From: JBGPEQ01 sp050180895 | GTDB taxonomy: Bacteria; Pseudomonadota; Alphaproteobacteria; Dongiales; Dongiaceae | Assembly: GCA_050180895.1 (NCBI GenBank) | Contig: JBFXDS010000002.1 | Span: forward strand, 558,001 to 622,000 | DNA length: 64,000 bases | Direction: 5' to 3' | Position numbers and translations under genes: made by a program | Shown: piece by piece, positions 39,108 through 47,344 of the stretch | Position numbering within the stretch: position 1 is the stretch's first letter | Layout of the letters: each line of letters starts with the position of its first letter | The notes under the pieces: model-generated | What the model was told of the DNA's origin: nothing | Databases searched by the model: none | What the model saw: the letters and a program-made list of their open reading frames with translations, nothing else

Positions 39108-39800
39108 ATGTGCGGCCGCTACCGGAGCCCGACGACCCTTGACTCGATGCGCGCGCTCCTGCAGTTCTTGAACGAACTGCCGGAGGACATCCGGCCGCGC
39201 TACAACGCCGCGCCGACCGACAGCCTCCCGGTCGTGCGCTTGGACAGAAACGGCAACCGCGAACTGGCGATGCTGCGCTGGGGCCTTGTCCCCTTCTGGG
39301 CCAAGGACGCGAAAGTCGGCGCCAAGTTCATCAACGCCCGCGCCGAGACGATCGCCACGGCGCCGGCGTTCCGGACTGCGTTCAGGACGCGCCGATGCCT
39401 GGTGCCGGCAGGTGGGTTCTACGAGTGGAAAAAGGCCCACGGCCGACGGCAGCCCTATCATATCGGCATGCGCGACGGCACTCCGTTCGCCTTCGCCGGC
39501 CTGTGGGAACGGTGGAACGGGGGCGCCGCGCTGATCGAGAGCTTCACCATCATCACCGGCGAGCCGAACTCGCTGGTGGCCGATCTGCACGACCGGATGC
39601 CGGCGATCCTGGATCCCGAGGACTACGATACGTGGCTAAGGGCGGCGGACACGGCAATCGCCGCGGCGATGCTGCAGCAGCCGTTCCCGGCGCAACTGAT
39701 GGCCGCCTACCCGGTGAGCACCAACGTAAACAGTGTGAAGAACGACGCGCCGGATCTCATCGAGCCGATCGCGTTGAACGACGACGACCGCCTGATCTGA
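39108..39800 (+). CDS. SRAP-family abasic-site DNA-protein crosslink protein (HMCES/YedK-like)
   Basis: A 230-residue SOS-response-associated peptidase family protein. All key residues are present: the N-terminal Cys2, exposed after Met removal, which forms the thiazolidine with abasic sites; Asn33 (RYNAAPTD); Arg78/Glu80 (INARAET); Glu106 (GGFYEWKK); and His161 (LHDRMPAIL). It shields abasic sites in single-stranded DNA. No LexA box was seen directly upstream. The spacer holds the hairpin cluster at 38807-38945. Confidence 0.93.
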   Translation: MCGRYRSPTTLDSMRALLQFLNELPEDIRPRYNAAPTDSLPVVRLDRNGNRELAMLRWGLVPFWAKDAKVGAKFINARAETIATAPAFRTAFRTRRCLVPAGGFYEWKKAHGRRQPYHIGMRDGTPFAFAGLWERWNGGAALIESFTIITGEPNSLVADLHDRMPAILDPEDYDTWLRAADTAIAAAMLQQPFPAQLMAAYPVSTNVNSVKNDAPDLIEPIALNDDDRLI

Positions 39801-40203
39801 CGCCGCGGCGAACGCAGCCGAGCAGACGCAAGAGTATCATCTCGCCATCGGCCCGCTCCTCCCAAATTGGGAGAGCGAACCATCGGCTGATGTGGTAGCA
39901 TCCATCTATATAAAAAGAGTGGCTCACCCGACCCCGCGCCGTTTCCGCTCCGGGAGAGAGGATGTGGAGATGCAGCATCGTCTGGTTGGCCCCGTGTCCC
40001 TCGACAGATCGGGATGAGGACAGGAGCGGCTGGGGATGAGAGTCCGCGTAGGCGTTCATGATTTCGCGTACGAGCGTTGATTAGGTGGGCGTGAGGCGCC
40101 GAGGCCCCATGTGGGCTTGGCGACGCCGATGCGAGGGCAACGTGCGATGACACGCCGCGTGACGACGCGAACTTAAAGCAAAAGACAGACTGGGGAGGCA
40201 AGG
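39801..40203. other. Intergenic region, weak promoter only
   Basis: No convincing gene on either strand in this 400-bp stretch. It contains a TATATAAA tract near 39907 that could be a -10 region, and a GGGGAGG RBS just before the glycine-repeat gene. Confidence 0.5.
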
Positions 40204-41025
40204 ATGAGACGGATTTCCACATTGTCGTTACCGCTTCTTGTCGGGCTGGCCGCCGGGACGGCGGATGCCCAGGAGATCAAGGACCTGATCCGGGTCGACG
40301 CCGGCAATCGATCGGCCAGCAGCGACGTGACGCGTTCGATCGCAGCCTATGTAGCGGCCCGCAACCAAGCTGCGATGGTGCAGATCCTGGCGCAACCGCG
40401 GCCTGAGACGGCTCCTCCCATATCAGTAGAGGCGCTGCTGGCCGCGATCGAGTCGAATGCCCGCATCCTCGAACCGGAGGGCGCGATCGAGCCAGCCGCC
40501 GGCGCGGCGGTGCCACAGACCGTGCCGCCGCAGAATCCGACGCGTGTCGTCGCCGGCGACAACGGCAATGCGACCGGCAGGGCCGATGCGAGTAGTGGCG
40601 GAGCAAACAGCGCCAGTGCCGGCGCAGGCGGCGACGCTGGCGGCGGTGGCGACGCCGGCGGTGGTGGCGACGCCGGTGGCGGTGGCGACGCCGGTGGCGG
40701 TGGCGACGCCGGTGGCGGTGGCGACGCTGGCGGCGGTGGCGACGCCGGTGGCGGTGGCGACGCTGGCGGCGGTGGCGACGCTGGCGGCGGTGGCGACGCC
40801 GGTGGCGGTGGCGACGCCGGTGGCGGTGGTGACGCCGGTGGCGGTGGCGACGCCGGCGGCGGTGGCGACGCCGGCGGCGGTGGCGATGCCGGCGGCGGCG
40901 GCGATGCCGGCGGCGGCGGCGATGCCGGTGGCGGCGGTGATGCCGGCGGCGGCGGCGATGCCGGTGGCGGCGGTGATCCTGGCGGCGGCGGTGATCCTGG
41001 CGGCGGCGGTGGTGGCGGTTGGTAG
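40204..41025 (+). CDS. Secreted Gly/Asp repeat protein, (GGGGDA)n
   Basis: A 273-residue protein. A signal peptide (RRISTLSLPLLVGLAAGTADA) is followed by a ~115-residue non-repetitive domain (IRVDAGNRSASSDVTRSIAA, YVAARNQAAMVQILAQPRPE, VEALLAAIESNARILEP). The C-terminal ~130 residues are a pure hexapeptide repeat, about 21 copies of GGGGDA, the last two changed to GGGGDP, ending in GGGGGGGW. The repeat is flexible and acidic, so a surface or matrix spacer or a cation-binding tail is plausible. The N-terminal part is not recognised. Confidence 0.75.
   Translation: MRRISTLSLPLLVGLAAGTADAQEIKDLIRVDAGNRSASSDVTRSIAAYVAARNQAAMVQILAQPRPETAPPISVEALLAAIESNARILEPEGAIEPAAGAAVPQTVPPQNPTRVVAGDNGNATGRADASSGGANSASAGAGGDAGGGGDAGGGGDAGGGGDAGGGGDAGGGGDAGGGGDAGGGGDAGGGGDAGGGGDAGGGGDAGGGGDAGGGGDAGGGGDAGGGGDAGGGGDAGGGGDAGGGGDAGGGGDAGGGGDPGGGGDPGGGGGGGW
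40628..41013 (+). repeat. 18-bp tandem repeat coding for (GGGGDA)n
   Basis: About 21 tandem copies of an 18-bp unit of the form GGCGGTGGCGACGCCGGT. Copies differ mainly at third positions (GCC/GCT, GGT/GGC), and the last two have GATCCT (Asp-Pro). The length probably changes by slippage. The opposite strand is open as a Pro/Ala repeat but is only a shadow. Confidence 0.9.
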
Positions 41026-41146
41026 AAAGCTCTCGTTCGATCTAACGCGCTTCTGCTGTCCGGAGCGCTACCGGACATGAGCTAACGCAAACGACGCCTC
41101 GCTGGTCAGGCCGGCATACTCCGGTCTGACATACAAGGATTCTGCG

Positions 41147-41884
41147 CTAAGCCGGGAGCCTGGTCGCCAGGAAGACGTCGTCGCCGGCCGGGTCGTTCAG
41201 GCCGTGCCGGATGACCAGATGCAGCTCGATCTCGCGGATGCTGCGGGCCGCGACGGACAGGCCGGACTCCTCGAGCCGGCCGAGAATGTCGCTGCCGTAG
41301 CGGCGCACGTGATCCGCCTGGAAGTAGCGCATCAAGCGCTCGTGATCTGTGGGCAGGACCGTCTCCTCCGTTTCCCGGCCCCACACCGGAACCTGGATCA
41401 CGGCGATGCCGCCGACCTTCAGGATTCGCTTGATCTCGGCGATGGCCTTGCGGTCGTCGGGCACATGCTCCAGCACATGCGAGCACCAGACGCAATCGAA
41501 GCTCTCCGCCGCGAACGGCATCGCCTGGACGTCCACCTTGTGCATGGCCTTGGCGTCCTGCAGGTCGGCGGTTTGATAGTCGTCGGACAGGCCCTCGATC
41601 CAGGCCTGGACCGATTTTTCCGGCGCGATGTGCAGGACCTTTCCCAGCCGCTTCGGCAGAGCGTCCTTCAACAGCACATGGGCCAGCCTGTGCCGCTCCC
41701 ACGACGCGCAGCGCGGGCACAGGACGTCGAACCTGAAGTAGGGTCCCGGACCGGTCGGCAAGAAGGTGAAGCCGCTCCAGCCGCACAGCGGACATTGCCG
41801 GTTCTTCTGGAAGAACAGCATCCGATTCATGAGGCTCGCCTGGCCCGTGAGGGCCATCCTGGCGATCCGCCGGCTGACGTTCAC
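41147..41884 (-). CDS. SAM-dependent methyltransferase with N-terminal zinc knuckle
   Basis: About 245 residues from the GTG at 41884 (VNVSRRIARMALTGQ); an ATG at 41857 is the alternative. An N-terminal Cys4 site (QCPLCGWSG then CPRCASWERHR) precedes the class I fold. The fold shows KVLHIAPEKSV (motif I region, atypical), DVQAMPFAAESFDCVWCSHV (motif II) and LEHVPDDRKAIAEIKRILKV, then GGIAVIQVPVWG. This CxxC-plus-Methyltransf_11 mix is found near glycan or surface-polymer genes. The substrate is unknown. Confidence 0.82.
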   Translation of the reverse strand: MNVSRRIARMALTGQASLMNRMLFFQKNRQCPLCGWSGFTFLPTGPGPYFRFDVLCPRCASWERHRLAHVLLKDALPKRLGKVLHIAPEKSVQAWIEGLSDDYQTADLQDAKAMHKVDVQAMPFAAESFDCVWCSHVLEHVPDDRKAIAEIKRILKVGGIAVIQVPVWGRETEETVLPTDHERLMRYFQADHVRRYGSDILGRLEESGLSVAARSIREIELHLVIRHGLNDPAGDDVFLATRLPA

Positions 41885-42135
41885 GGCAATAGTCCTCGGC
41901 TTCGACGTTGACGGCGACGATCGCACCGCCTCCGTCCGGGGCATGCGGGACAGCGCGATCAACAGGGCATCCAGACCCCGGCCGGGAACATAACACGCGC
42001 CAAAGCCGGCGGGCAAAGCGTGCACGGGATTGTTCAGGATTGTCCGGACTCCCTCCGACCCTGCCACCGCCTGGCCCAAGGCAATCCGCGCGTCTGGCGC
42101 TTCGGCCGCAGGCGGGCGGCCGTGATGCTCGGCGC

Positions 42136-42891
42136 ATGGAGCCCTGGCTCATCGCCTACAGCCTCGCCTGCGTGTTCGGCGCGGCGATCGTGCGCGGCTA
42201 CAGCGGCTTCGGCTTCTCGCTGCTGGCGATCACCGCGCTGTCGCTCGCCCTGCCGCCGGCCGAGATCGTGCCGGTGATCTTCATGCTGGAGATCGCCGCC
42301 AGCCTGCACCTTCTGCCGGGCATCTGGCGCGACATCCATTGGCGCGCGATCGGGCTGCTGCTGCTCGGCTGTGTCGCGGCGACGCCGCTCGGGGTGCAGC
42401 TCCTCGCCAACCTGCCGACCGCGCCGATGCGCATCGCGCTGTCGGTCTTCGTCATCGGAGTCGTCGCCCTGCTGTGGCGCGGCTTCGCCCTCAAGACCAT
42501 GCCGGGGCCGACGGCGACCATCGCCACCGGCGCGGTTTCCGGCTTCTGCAACGGCGCCTTCGGCATCGGCGGCCCGCCGGCGATCCTGTTCTTCTTCGGC
42601 TCGCCCGCCGGCGTGCATGTCGGGCGGGCCTCGCTGATCGCCTACTTCCTGGGGACGGACGTCATCGGCCTTGCCTTCCTCGCCGAGGCGGAGCTGGCGA
42701 CGCGCGCCACGCTCTGGCGGTTCCTGCTCTTCCTGCCGCCGCTGCTCGCCGGCGTTTGGCTAGGCGCGCGCGGCTTCCGGCGCGCCGATCCCGCCGCCTT
42801 CCGCCGATGGGTGCTGCGCCTGCTCGCGCTGCTGGCGGTGCTGACGGCGGCACAGGGCGTGGCACAGCTGCTCCGCCCGGGGTCATGGTAA
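42136..42891 (+). CDS. TauE/SafE family sulfite/anion exporter
   Basis: A 251-residue membrane protein with about eight hydrophobic segments in two related halves. The family signatures RGYSGFGFSLLAITALSLAL and GFCNGAFGIGGPPAILFFF occur at matching places in the repeats. Relatives move sulfite, sulfoacetate or other organic anions out of the cell. The ATG at 42136 gives MEPWLIAYSLACVFGAAIV as helix 1. No catabolic partner gene is adjacent. Confidence 0.9.
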   Translation: MEPWLIAYSLACVFGAAIVRGYSGFGFSLLAITALSLALPPAEIVPVIFMLEIAASLHLLPGIWRDIHWRAIGLLLLGCVAATPLGVQLLANLPTAPMRIALSVFVIGVVALLWRGFALKTMPGPTATIATGAVSGFCNGAFGIGGPPAILFFFGSPAGVHVGRASLIAYFLGTDVIGLAFLAEAELATRATLWRFLLFLPPLLAGVWLGARGFRRADPAAFRRWVLRLLALLAVLTAAQGVAQLLRPGSW

Positions 42892-42948
42892 ACGGGGCCG
42901 GAGTGCCGCCGGCGGCGGCGCTCCGAGCACCCGGTCACGACCGTTCGG

Positions 42949-43029
42949 TTAACCCGCGAGCCAGACGGCCCACAGCAACTCCACCCACGCCACCGAGCCG
43001 ATGATGATGGTGATGCGGCCTTCGCTCAT
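42949..43029 (-). CDS. Possible 26-residue membrane peptide
   Basis: MSEGRITIIIGSVAWVELLW then AVWLAG, ending in TAA. It is a single short hydrophobic helix with aromatic residues near the centre, the style of small accessory subunits or toxins. There is no clear RBS. It is the only candidate in the 42892-43252 gap, which otherwise shows nothing. Confidence 0.3.
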   Translation of the reverse strand: MSEGRITIIIGSVAWVELLWAVWLAG

Positions 43030-43252
43030 GTCAGCATACCCTGATCTTTTTGTTCTGGTGGTGGCGAGGCCGGCCCACGCATCGACCGGCCCCGTGGTGG
43101 AATAATGTCAACGACTCCTTAAGAAGCCGCTAGGAATTGTGTTTAATTCGGCGCGATTTTCCGCCGGGGCCGGACGTGGTTAATCCCGTCGCGACCGGCA
43201 GGCGATCTGTCGCAGACTTTCCGGACAGATCGATTTGCCTCGGCGGGGCGGA

Positions 43253-43600
43253 TCAGCGGGCGTTGCCGGGGCAGCGGCTGGTGAAGCGGTTGCGCGTGTC
43301 GCGGTCCGGCGCGACGGGGGCGTCGAAGCAGTCGAGCCGGCGCTCGAGCAAGCGCGGCTCGTCGGCGCGGGAGCGGCCCGGCGCGAGATCGTCCGACTCC
43401 GTGCCGAGCGCGCCGGCGGGTGCCAGCACCCGGCGCGGCGCGATGGTGGTGACATGGGTGGACGAGGTCTTGCCGAGCGTGCCGTAGGACGGCGATTCCA
43501 GGTGGCCGGCCGTCGAGCCGCCGGACAGCGACCCGCCCGACCCCGCCAGGGCGGCGCCCGGGAGCAGGACAACCAGAAAAGTCAGGGCCATCAGGCGCAT
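43253..43600 (-). CDS. Small secreted protein, unknown
   Basis: A 115-residue protein with signal peptide MRLMALTFLVVLLPGAALAG. The mature part is Gly/Ser-rich (GSGGSLSGGSTAGH) and then basic, with two Cys (LDCFD and SRCPG) that may bond. No domain recognised. It diverges from the nitrilase pseudogene. Confidence 0.7.
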   Translation of the reverse strand: MRLMALTFLVVLLPGAALAGSGGSLSGGSTAGHLESPSYGTLGKTSSTHVTTIAPRRVLAPAGALGTESDDLAPGRSRADEPRLLERRLDCFDAPVAPDRDTRNRFTSRCPGNAR

Positions 43601-43718
43601 CTTCGCTCAACCTGCGGGCGGACCGATACCCTCCAAGATGGGGCCGTGGCCTGTCGTCAGCAAGGGCGGCGCGTGCTAGGGTCCGCCGCCACGGACATGG
43701 CCGTTCGGGGAGGCATGC

Positions 43719-44527
43719 ATGGCCAAGATCACAGCCGGTCTCATCCAGATGAGCCTGAAGGGCGACACCGCGATGGAGCCCGGGAAGATCCGCGACCTCA
43801 TGCTGAAGGCGCACCTGCCCAGCCCTATTTCTGCCCGAGCCAGGACAAGAAATGGTACCGCGCCACCGAGCGCATCCCCGACGGCCCGACCACGCAGCAG
43901 ATGCAGAAGCTGGCGAAGAAGCACGGCATGGTCATCGTGGTGCCGATCTACGAGGAGGAGATGACCGGGGTGTACTACAACACCGCCGCCGTCATCGACG
44001 CCGACGGCAAGTATCTCGGCAAGTTTCGCAAGGTGCATATCCCGCAGGTCGCGGGGTTCTACGAGAAGTTCTTCTTCAAGCCGGGCAACCTCGGCTATCC
44101 CGTGTTCGACACGCAGGTCTGCAAGCTCGGCGTCTACATCTGCTACGACCGGCACTTCCCCGAGGGCTGGCGCGCGCTCGCGCTCAACGGGGCCGAGGTG
44201 ATCGTGAACCCCTCGGCCACCGTCGCCGGGCTCAGCCAGTATCTGTGGAACCTGGAGCAGCCGGCGGCCGCGGTCGCCAACGGCGTCTATATCGGCGCGG
44301 TGAATCGGGTCGGGACCGAGGCGCCATGGAGCATCGGCAAGTTCTACGGCTCCAGCTACTTCGTCAATCCGCGCGGCCAGATCCTGAAGCAGGGCAGCGA
44401 CGACAAGGACGAGCTGGTCGTCGCGGAGCTCGACCTGGACATGGTGCGAGAGGTGCGCGACCTCTGGCAGTTCTTCCGCGACCGCCGGCCCGAGACCTAC
44501 GGCGACCTGACCAGCCCGGCGCACTGA
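43719..44527 (+). pseudogene. Disrupted nitrilase-family gene (N-carbamoylputrescine amidase / beta-ureidopropionase type)
   Basis: The start MAKITAGLIQMSLKGDTAMEP, then KIRDLMLKAHLP, is in one frame. The rest, from QPYFCPSQDKKWYRATERIP to DLWQFFRDRRPETYGDL, is in another. The junction is at about 43820-43826. Compared with the family, the ~20 residues between AHLP and QPYFCP are missing; they carry the catalytic Glu (…FQE…). A deletion plus frameshift is the simplest reading. The Lys (KFRKVHIPQ) and Cys (VYICYDRHFPEGW) of the triad remain. It may be a recent loss or a sequencing error. Confidence 0.8.
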
Positions 44528-44545
44528 GCGCAGCGCGGCCGACGA

Positions 44546-44746
44546 TCAGAGCCGCTCGATCCGGTCTGGCGCGCGATCGAAGCGCCGTCGACAGAACTCG
44601 ACCGCGTCGCTCTCGCTGGCGTCGGCGGACGCATGCGGGCCGCCCATCTCGACGCGGTTGCCGCCCTGCCAGACCGACCAGCGATACTCCATCGACGTGC
44701 CGAGGCCGCCCCAGCGCTCGATGACGACTTCGAGCCGATCACCCAT
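44546..44746 (-). CDS. Small hypothetical protein
   Basis: A 66-residue protein (MGDRLEVVIERWGGLGTSME, then YRWSVWQGGNRVEMGGPHAS, then a Cys/Arg-rich end). It has the strand-rich look of a small conserved hypothetical. A longer reading to 44791 would overlap the end of the kinase gene. It is downstream of the FGGY kinase on the same strand. Confidence 0.55.
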   Translation of the reverse strand: MGDRLEVVIERWGGLGTSMEYRWSVWQGGNRVEMGGPHASADASESDAVEFCRRRFDRAPDRIERL

Positions 44747-44787
44747 GACTGCATTATGTGCGACGCCGCGGGCGGCAAGGCAAGCCG

Positions 44788-46305
44788 TCACGCTTCGAAG
44801 GCGAGGCGTGGATAGAGCGTCTTCAGCCGCTCGTAGGTCTCGCGGAAGACGGCGTAGGCGCGGTCATAGACGGCCGCGCGCGCCGCGTCGGGCGTGAACG
44901 TCTCGCCCGGCTCGACATAGCGGCCGATGCCGGTCCAGTCCTCGAAGACGCCGACACCCACCCCCGCCACATAGGCGGCGCCGAGGCAGGAGCCGGGATG
45001 ACGCCGCAGCCGCTGCACCGGCCGCTGCAGCACGTCGGCCGATATCTGCAGCCACAGGTCGCTGGCGGCGCCGCCGTCGCAGGCGATGACGCGGTTCACC
45101 GCCAGGCCGCGCTCGGCGAAGACGTCCCAATGGTGGCGGAAGCCGAAGGCGACGCCCTCGAGCGCCGCGCGCCAGACATGCGCGAGACCGTGATGCAGGC
45201 CGAGGCCGACCAGGGTGCCGCGGGCATGGGGATCGTGCAACGGCGTCTTCTCGCCGAGGACATAGGGCAGCAGGATCAGCCCGTCGGCGCCGGCGGGTGT
45301 CGGCGCGGCCAGGCGGTCCAGCCAGGCATGGAGCGAAAGGCCCGCGGCTTGCGCCTTGGGGGCCTCGCCGGCCGCCCACTCGCGCACGATCCAGTTGAGC
45401 AGGCTGCCGCTGGCGGCCATGCAGCCGTTGCTGAACCACAGGCCGGGCACGACGTGATGATCGATGAACAGCCGCGGATCGGTAACCGGCTGTGCCGTCG
45501 CCAGCAGGATGTCGCCGGCGCCGCCATATTTCAGCACCAGGTCGCCTTCGGCGGCCGCGCCGGCGACGAAGGCCGAGACGACATGATCCGCGCAGCCGGC
45601 GACGACGGGCGTTCCCGCCGCCAGGCCGGTCGCCGCCGCGGCCTCGGCCGTAACCGCGCCGACGACCTCCTGCGACGCGCGGATCGGCGGCAGCCGGTCG
45701 GACGCGATGCCGGCCAGGGCGACGAGCTCCGGATCGAAGCGGCCGGTGGCGATGTCGACGAAGCCGGATTCCAACGCCCAGTTCTGCTCCGTCCCGCGAA
45801 CGCCCGAGAGTCGCCAGGCGATGTAGTCGTAAGAGCCGAAGACGGTGGCGATGCGCGCGAAGGTCTCCGGCTCGTGCCGCGCGATCCAGCGCAGCTTGGG
45901 CGCGATGACCTGCTGATTGATGCTGCCGCCGGTGCGGCGGAAGAACGCGGCGCCGTCGATCGCGCGCCGCATCTCCTCGATCTCGCGGACGGCGCGGGCG
46001 TCGTTCTGCTGCATGCTGCGGCGGAGCGGCGCGCCGGCGCCGTCGAGCAGGACGACGGCCGGCAGCATGCCGGTGACGCCGACTCCGGCGATGTCGGCGG
46101 GGCGCCGACCGTTCGCCGCCAGCAGCTCGCGGATGACGGCGCAGCCGTTCTCCCACCACTGCCCAGGGTCCTCCTCCGCCCAGTTGGCGTGATCGGAATG
46201 GAGCGTGCAGGGGCGCGAGGCCGTCGCCAAAGTCGCGCCGCGTTCGTCGATCAGGATGCCGATCGTCGAGGTCGTGCCGATGTCGAGCCCGAGCAGCAGC
46301 GGCAT
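44788..46305 (-). CDS. FGGY-family carbohydrate kinase (xylulokinase-like)
   Basis: A 505-residue kinase. The ATPase-fold signatures are MPLLLGLDIGTTSTIGILID (phosphate 1), GVGVTGMLPAVVLLDGAGAP, VVAGCADHVVSAF (Asp base) and VIACDGGAASDLWLQISAD (adenosine site). It phosphorylates a sugar or polyol; which one cannot be told. It could act with the BtpA/SgcQ gene on the same strand upstream, although a repeat region (46306-46471) lies between them. An in-frame start at 46314 adds three residues. Confidence 0.92.
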   Translation of the reverse strand: MPLLLGLDIGTTSTIGILIDERGATLATASRPCTLHSDHANWAEEDPGQWWENGCAVIRELLAANGRRPADIAGVGVTGMLPAVVLLDGAGAPLRRSMQQNDARAVREIEEMRRAIDGAAFFRRTGGSINQQVIAPKLRWIARHEPETFARIATVFGSYDYIAWRLSGVRGTEQNWALESGFVDIATGRFDPELVALAGIASDRLPPIRASQEVVGAVTAEAAAATGLAAGTPVVAGCADHVVSAFVAGAAAEGDLVLKYGGAGDILLATAQPVTDPRLFIDHHVVPGLWFSNGCMAASGSLLNWIVREWAAGEAPKAQAAGLSLHAWLDRLAAPTPAGADGLILLPYVLGEKTPLHDPHARGTLVGLGLHHGLAHVWRAALEGVAFGFRHHWDVFAERGLAVNRVIACDGGAASDLWLQISADVLQRPVQRLRRHPGSCLGAAYVAGVGVGVFEDWTGIGRYVEPGETFTPDAARAAVYDRAYAVFRETYERLKTLYPRLAFEA

Positions 46306-46349
46306 GGCTAGCATCCGCCCGAGCTAGCGAGCGACGCACCCTCACCCCC

Positions 46350-46431
46350 ACCCTCTCCCGCTTCGCGGGCGAGGGGGCGACCGAAATCAAATGCTTCTGC
46401 AGCGTCCCCTCTCCCGCGAAGCGGGAGAGGG
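46350..46431. repeat. Paired CTCTCCCGC palindromic repeats
   Basis: The first hairpin is CCCTCTCCCGC-TTC-GCGGGCGAGGG (about 46350-46374). The second is CCCTCTCCCGC-GAA-GCGGGAGAGGG (about 46407-46431). The two are in opposite overall orientation, flanked by CACCCTCACCCC and GGACAGGATGAGGGG. They belong to the same family as the element at 1787-1826. Confidence 0.85.
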
Positions 46432-46471
46432 ACAGGATGAGGGGCCGCGTCAGCCATCTGTGTGCCGAGCG

Positions 46472-47269
46472 CTACCGCAGCTTGGTCACGACGTCCATGA
46501 AGCGCTTGACGCGGTCGCCGTCGACCGGGTTCCAGGTGTTGCCGTCGCGCTTGAAATGCGTGCCGATGACGCAGCCGTCGGCGACGGCGAGGATGTCGCG
46601 CACATTGCCGATGTTGACGCCAGTGTTGGCGAAGACCGGTGTGCCCTTCAGAGCGGCCTTGACGCGCTTGAGGTCGGCGTCATCTACGGCTTCGCCCGTC
46701 ATCGGCCCGGAGACGCAGACGATATCCGCCAGCGAGGAGAACACCGCGCTCGTCGCCCGCTTCTCGATCGGGCGTGTGTCGAGCGGAGCCGCGAACTCGG
46801 CGTTGATGTTGAAGAGCAGCTTCATGTCGTCGCGCCCGAGGTCGTGACGCAACCGCAGGGCGGCGGCGCAATCCGGCGCCCAGACGCCCATGTCGGCGGC
46901 ATAGACGCCGGTGAAGATCTCGCGGCCGAAGCGCGCGCCGGTCGAGACGCCGAGCGCCACCGTCGCCACGGGGTCCCACAGATAGTTGACGCCGAACGGC
47001 ACCTTCAGGTCGCGCTTCAGCACGCCGATGGCGGTGGCCATCGCGGCCAGGCTCTCGGGCGTGGCCTTCAGGAGATAGGGCCGGTCGCCCTCGTTGCCGA
47101 ACATGACGGCGTCGACGCCGCCGGCCTGCAGTTGGACCAGATCGGCGGCGACCCAGTCGATCACGGCATCCATGCCGCGCCGCGAATCGTAGCCCGGCGA
47201 TCCCGGCAGCGGCGGGAAATGGGCCATGGCGATGATCGGCTTCGACGCGCCGAAGGTCTCCTGCAGCAT
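46472..47269 (-). CDS. BtpA/SgcQ family protein (TIM-barrel)
   Basis: A 265-residue protein of the BtpA family, first described for photosystem I accumulation, with SgcQ in a sugar operon. Typical stretches are IIAMAHFPPLPGSPGY, AVMFGNEGDRPYLLKA, PFGVNYLWDPVATVALG, FNINAEFAAPLDTRPIEKRA and VFANTGVNIGNVRDILAVAD. The family is thought to be a sugar-phosphate or similar barrel enzyme. Its position upstream of a carbohydrate kinase on the same strand supports a sugar or polyol route. Confidence 0.9.
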   Translation of the reverse strand: MLQETFGASKPIIAMAHFPPLPGSPGYDSRRGMDAVIDWVAADLVQLQAGGVDAVMFGNEGDRPYLLKATPESLAAMATAIGVLKRDLKVPFGVNYLWDPVATVALGVSTGARFGREIFTGVYAADMGVWAPDCAAALRLRHDLGRDDMKLLFNINAEFAAPLDTRPIEKRATSAVFSSLADIVCVSGPMTGEAVDDADLKRVKAALKGTPVFANTGVNIGNVRDILAVADGCVIGTHFKRDGNTWNPVDGDRVKRFMDVVTKLR

Positions 47270-47344
47270 ACTCGATGTCCTATGTCTCGTTCGGGTGATG
47301 AGGGCGGCGCTACGCTCGACGGCAGCGGCGGCGCTGTCAAGGCG

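Noticed and set aside
40347..41078. Pro/Ala repeat protein on the minus strand
   Set aside because: It is the antisense of the GGGGDA repeat. The plus-strand frame has the signal peptide and RBS.
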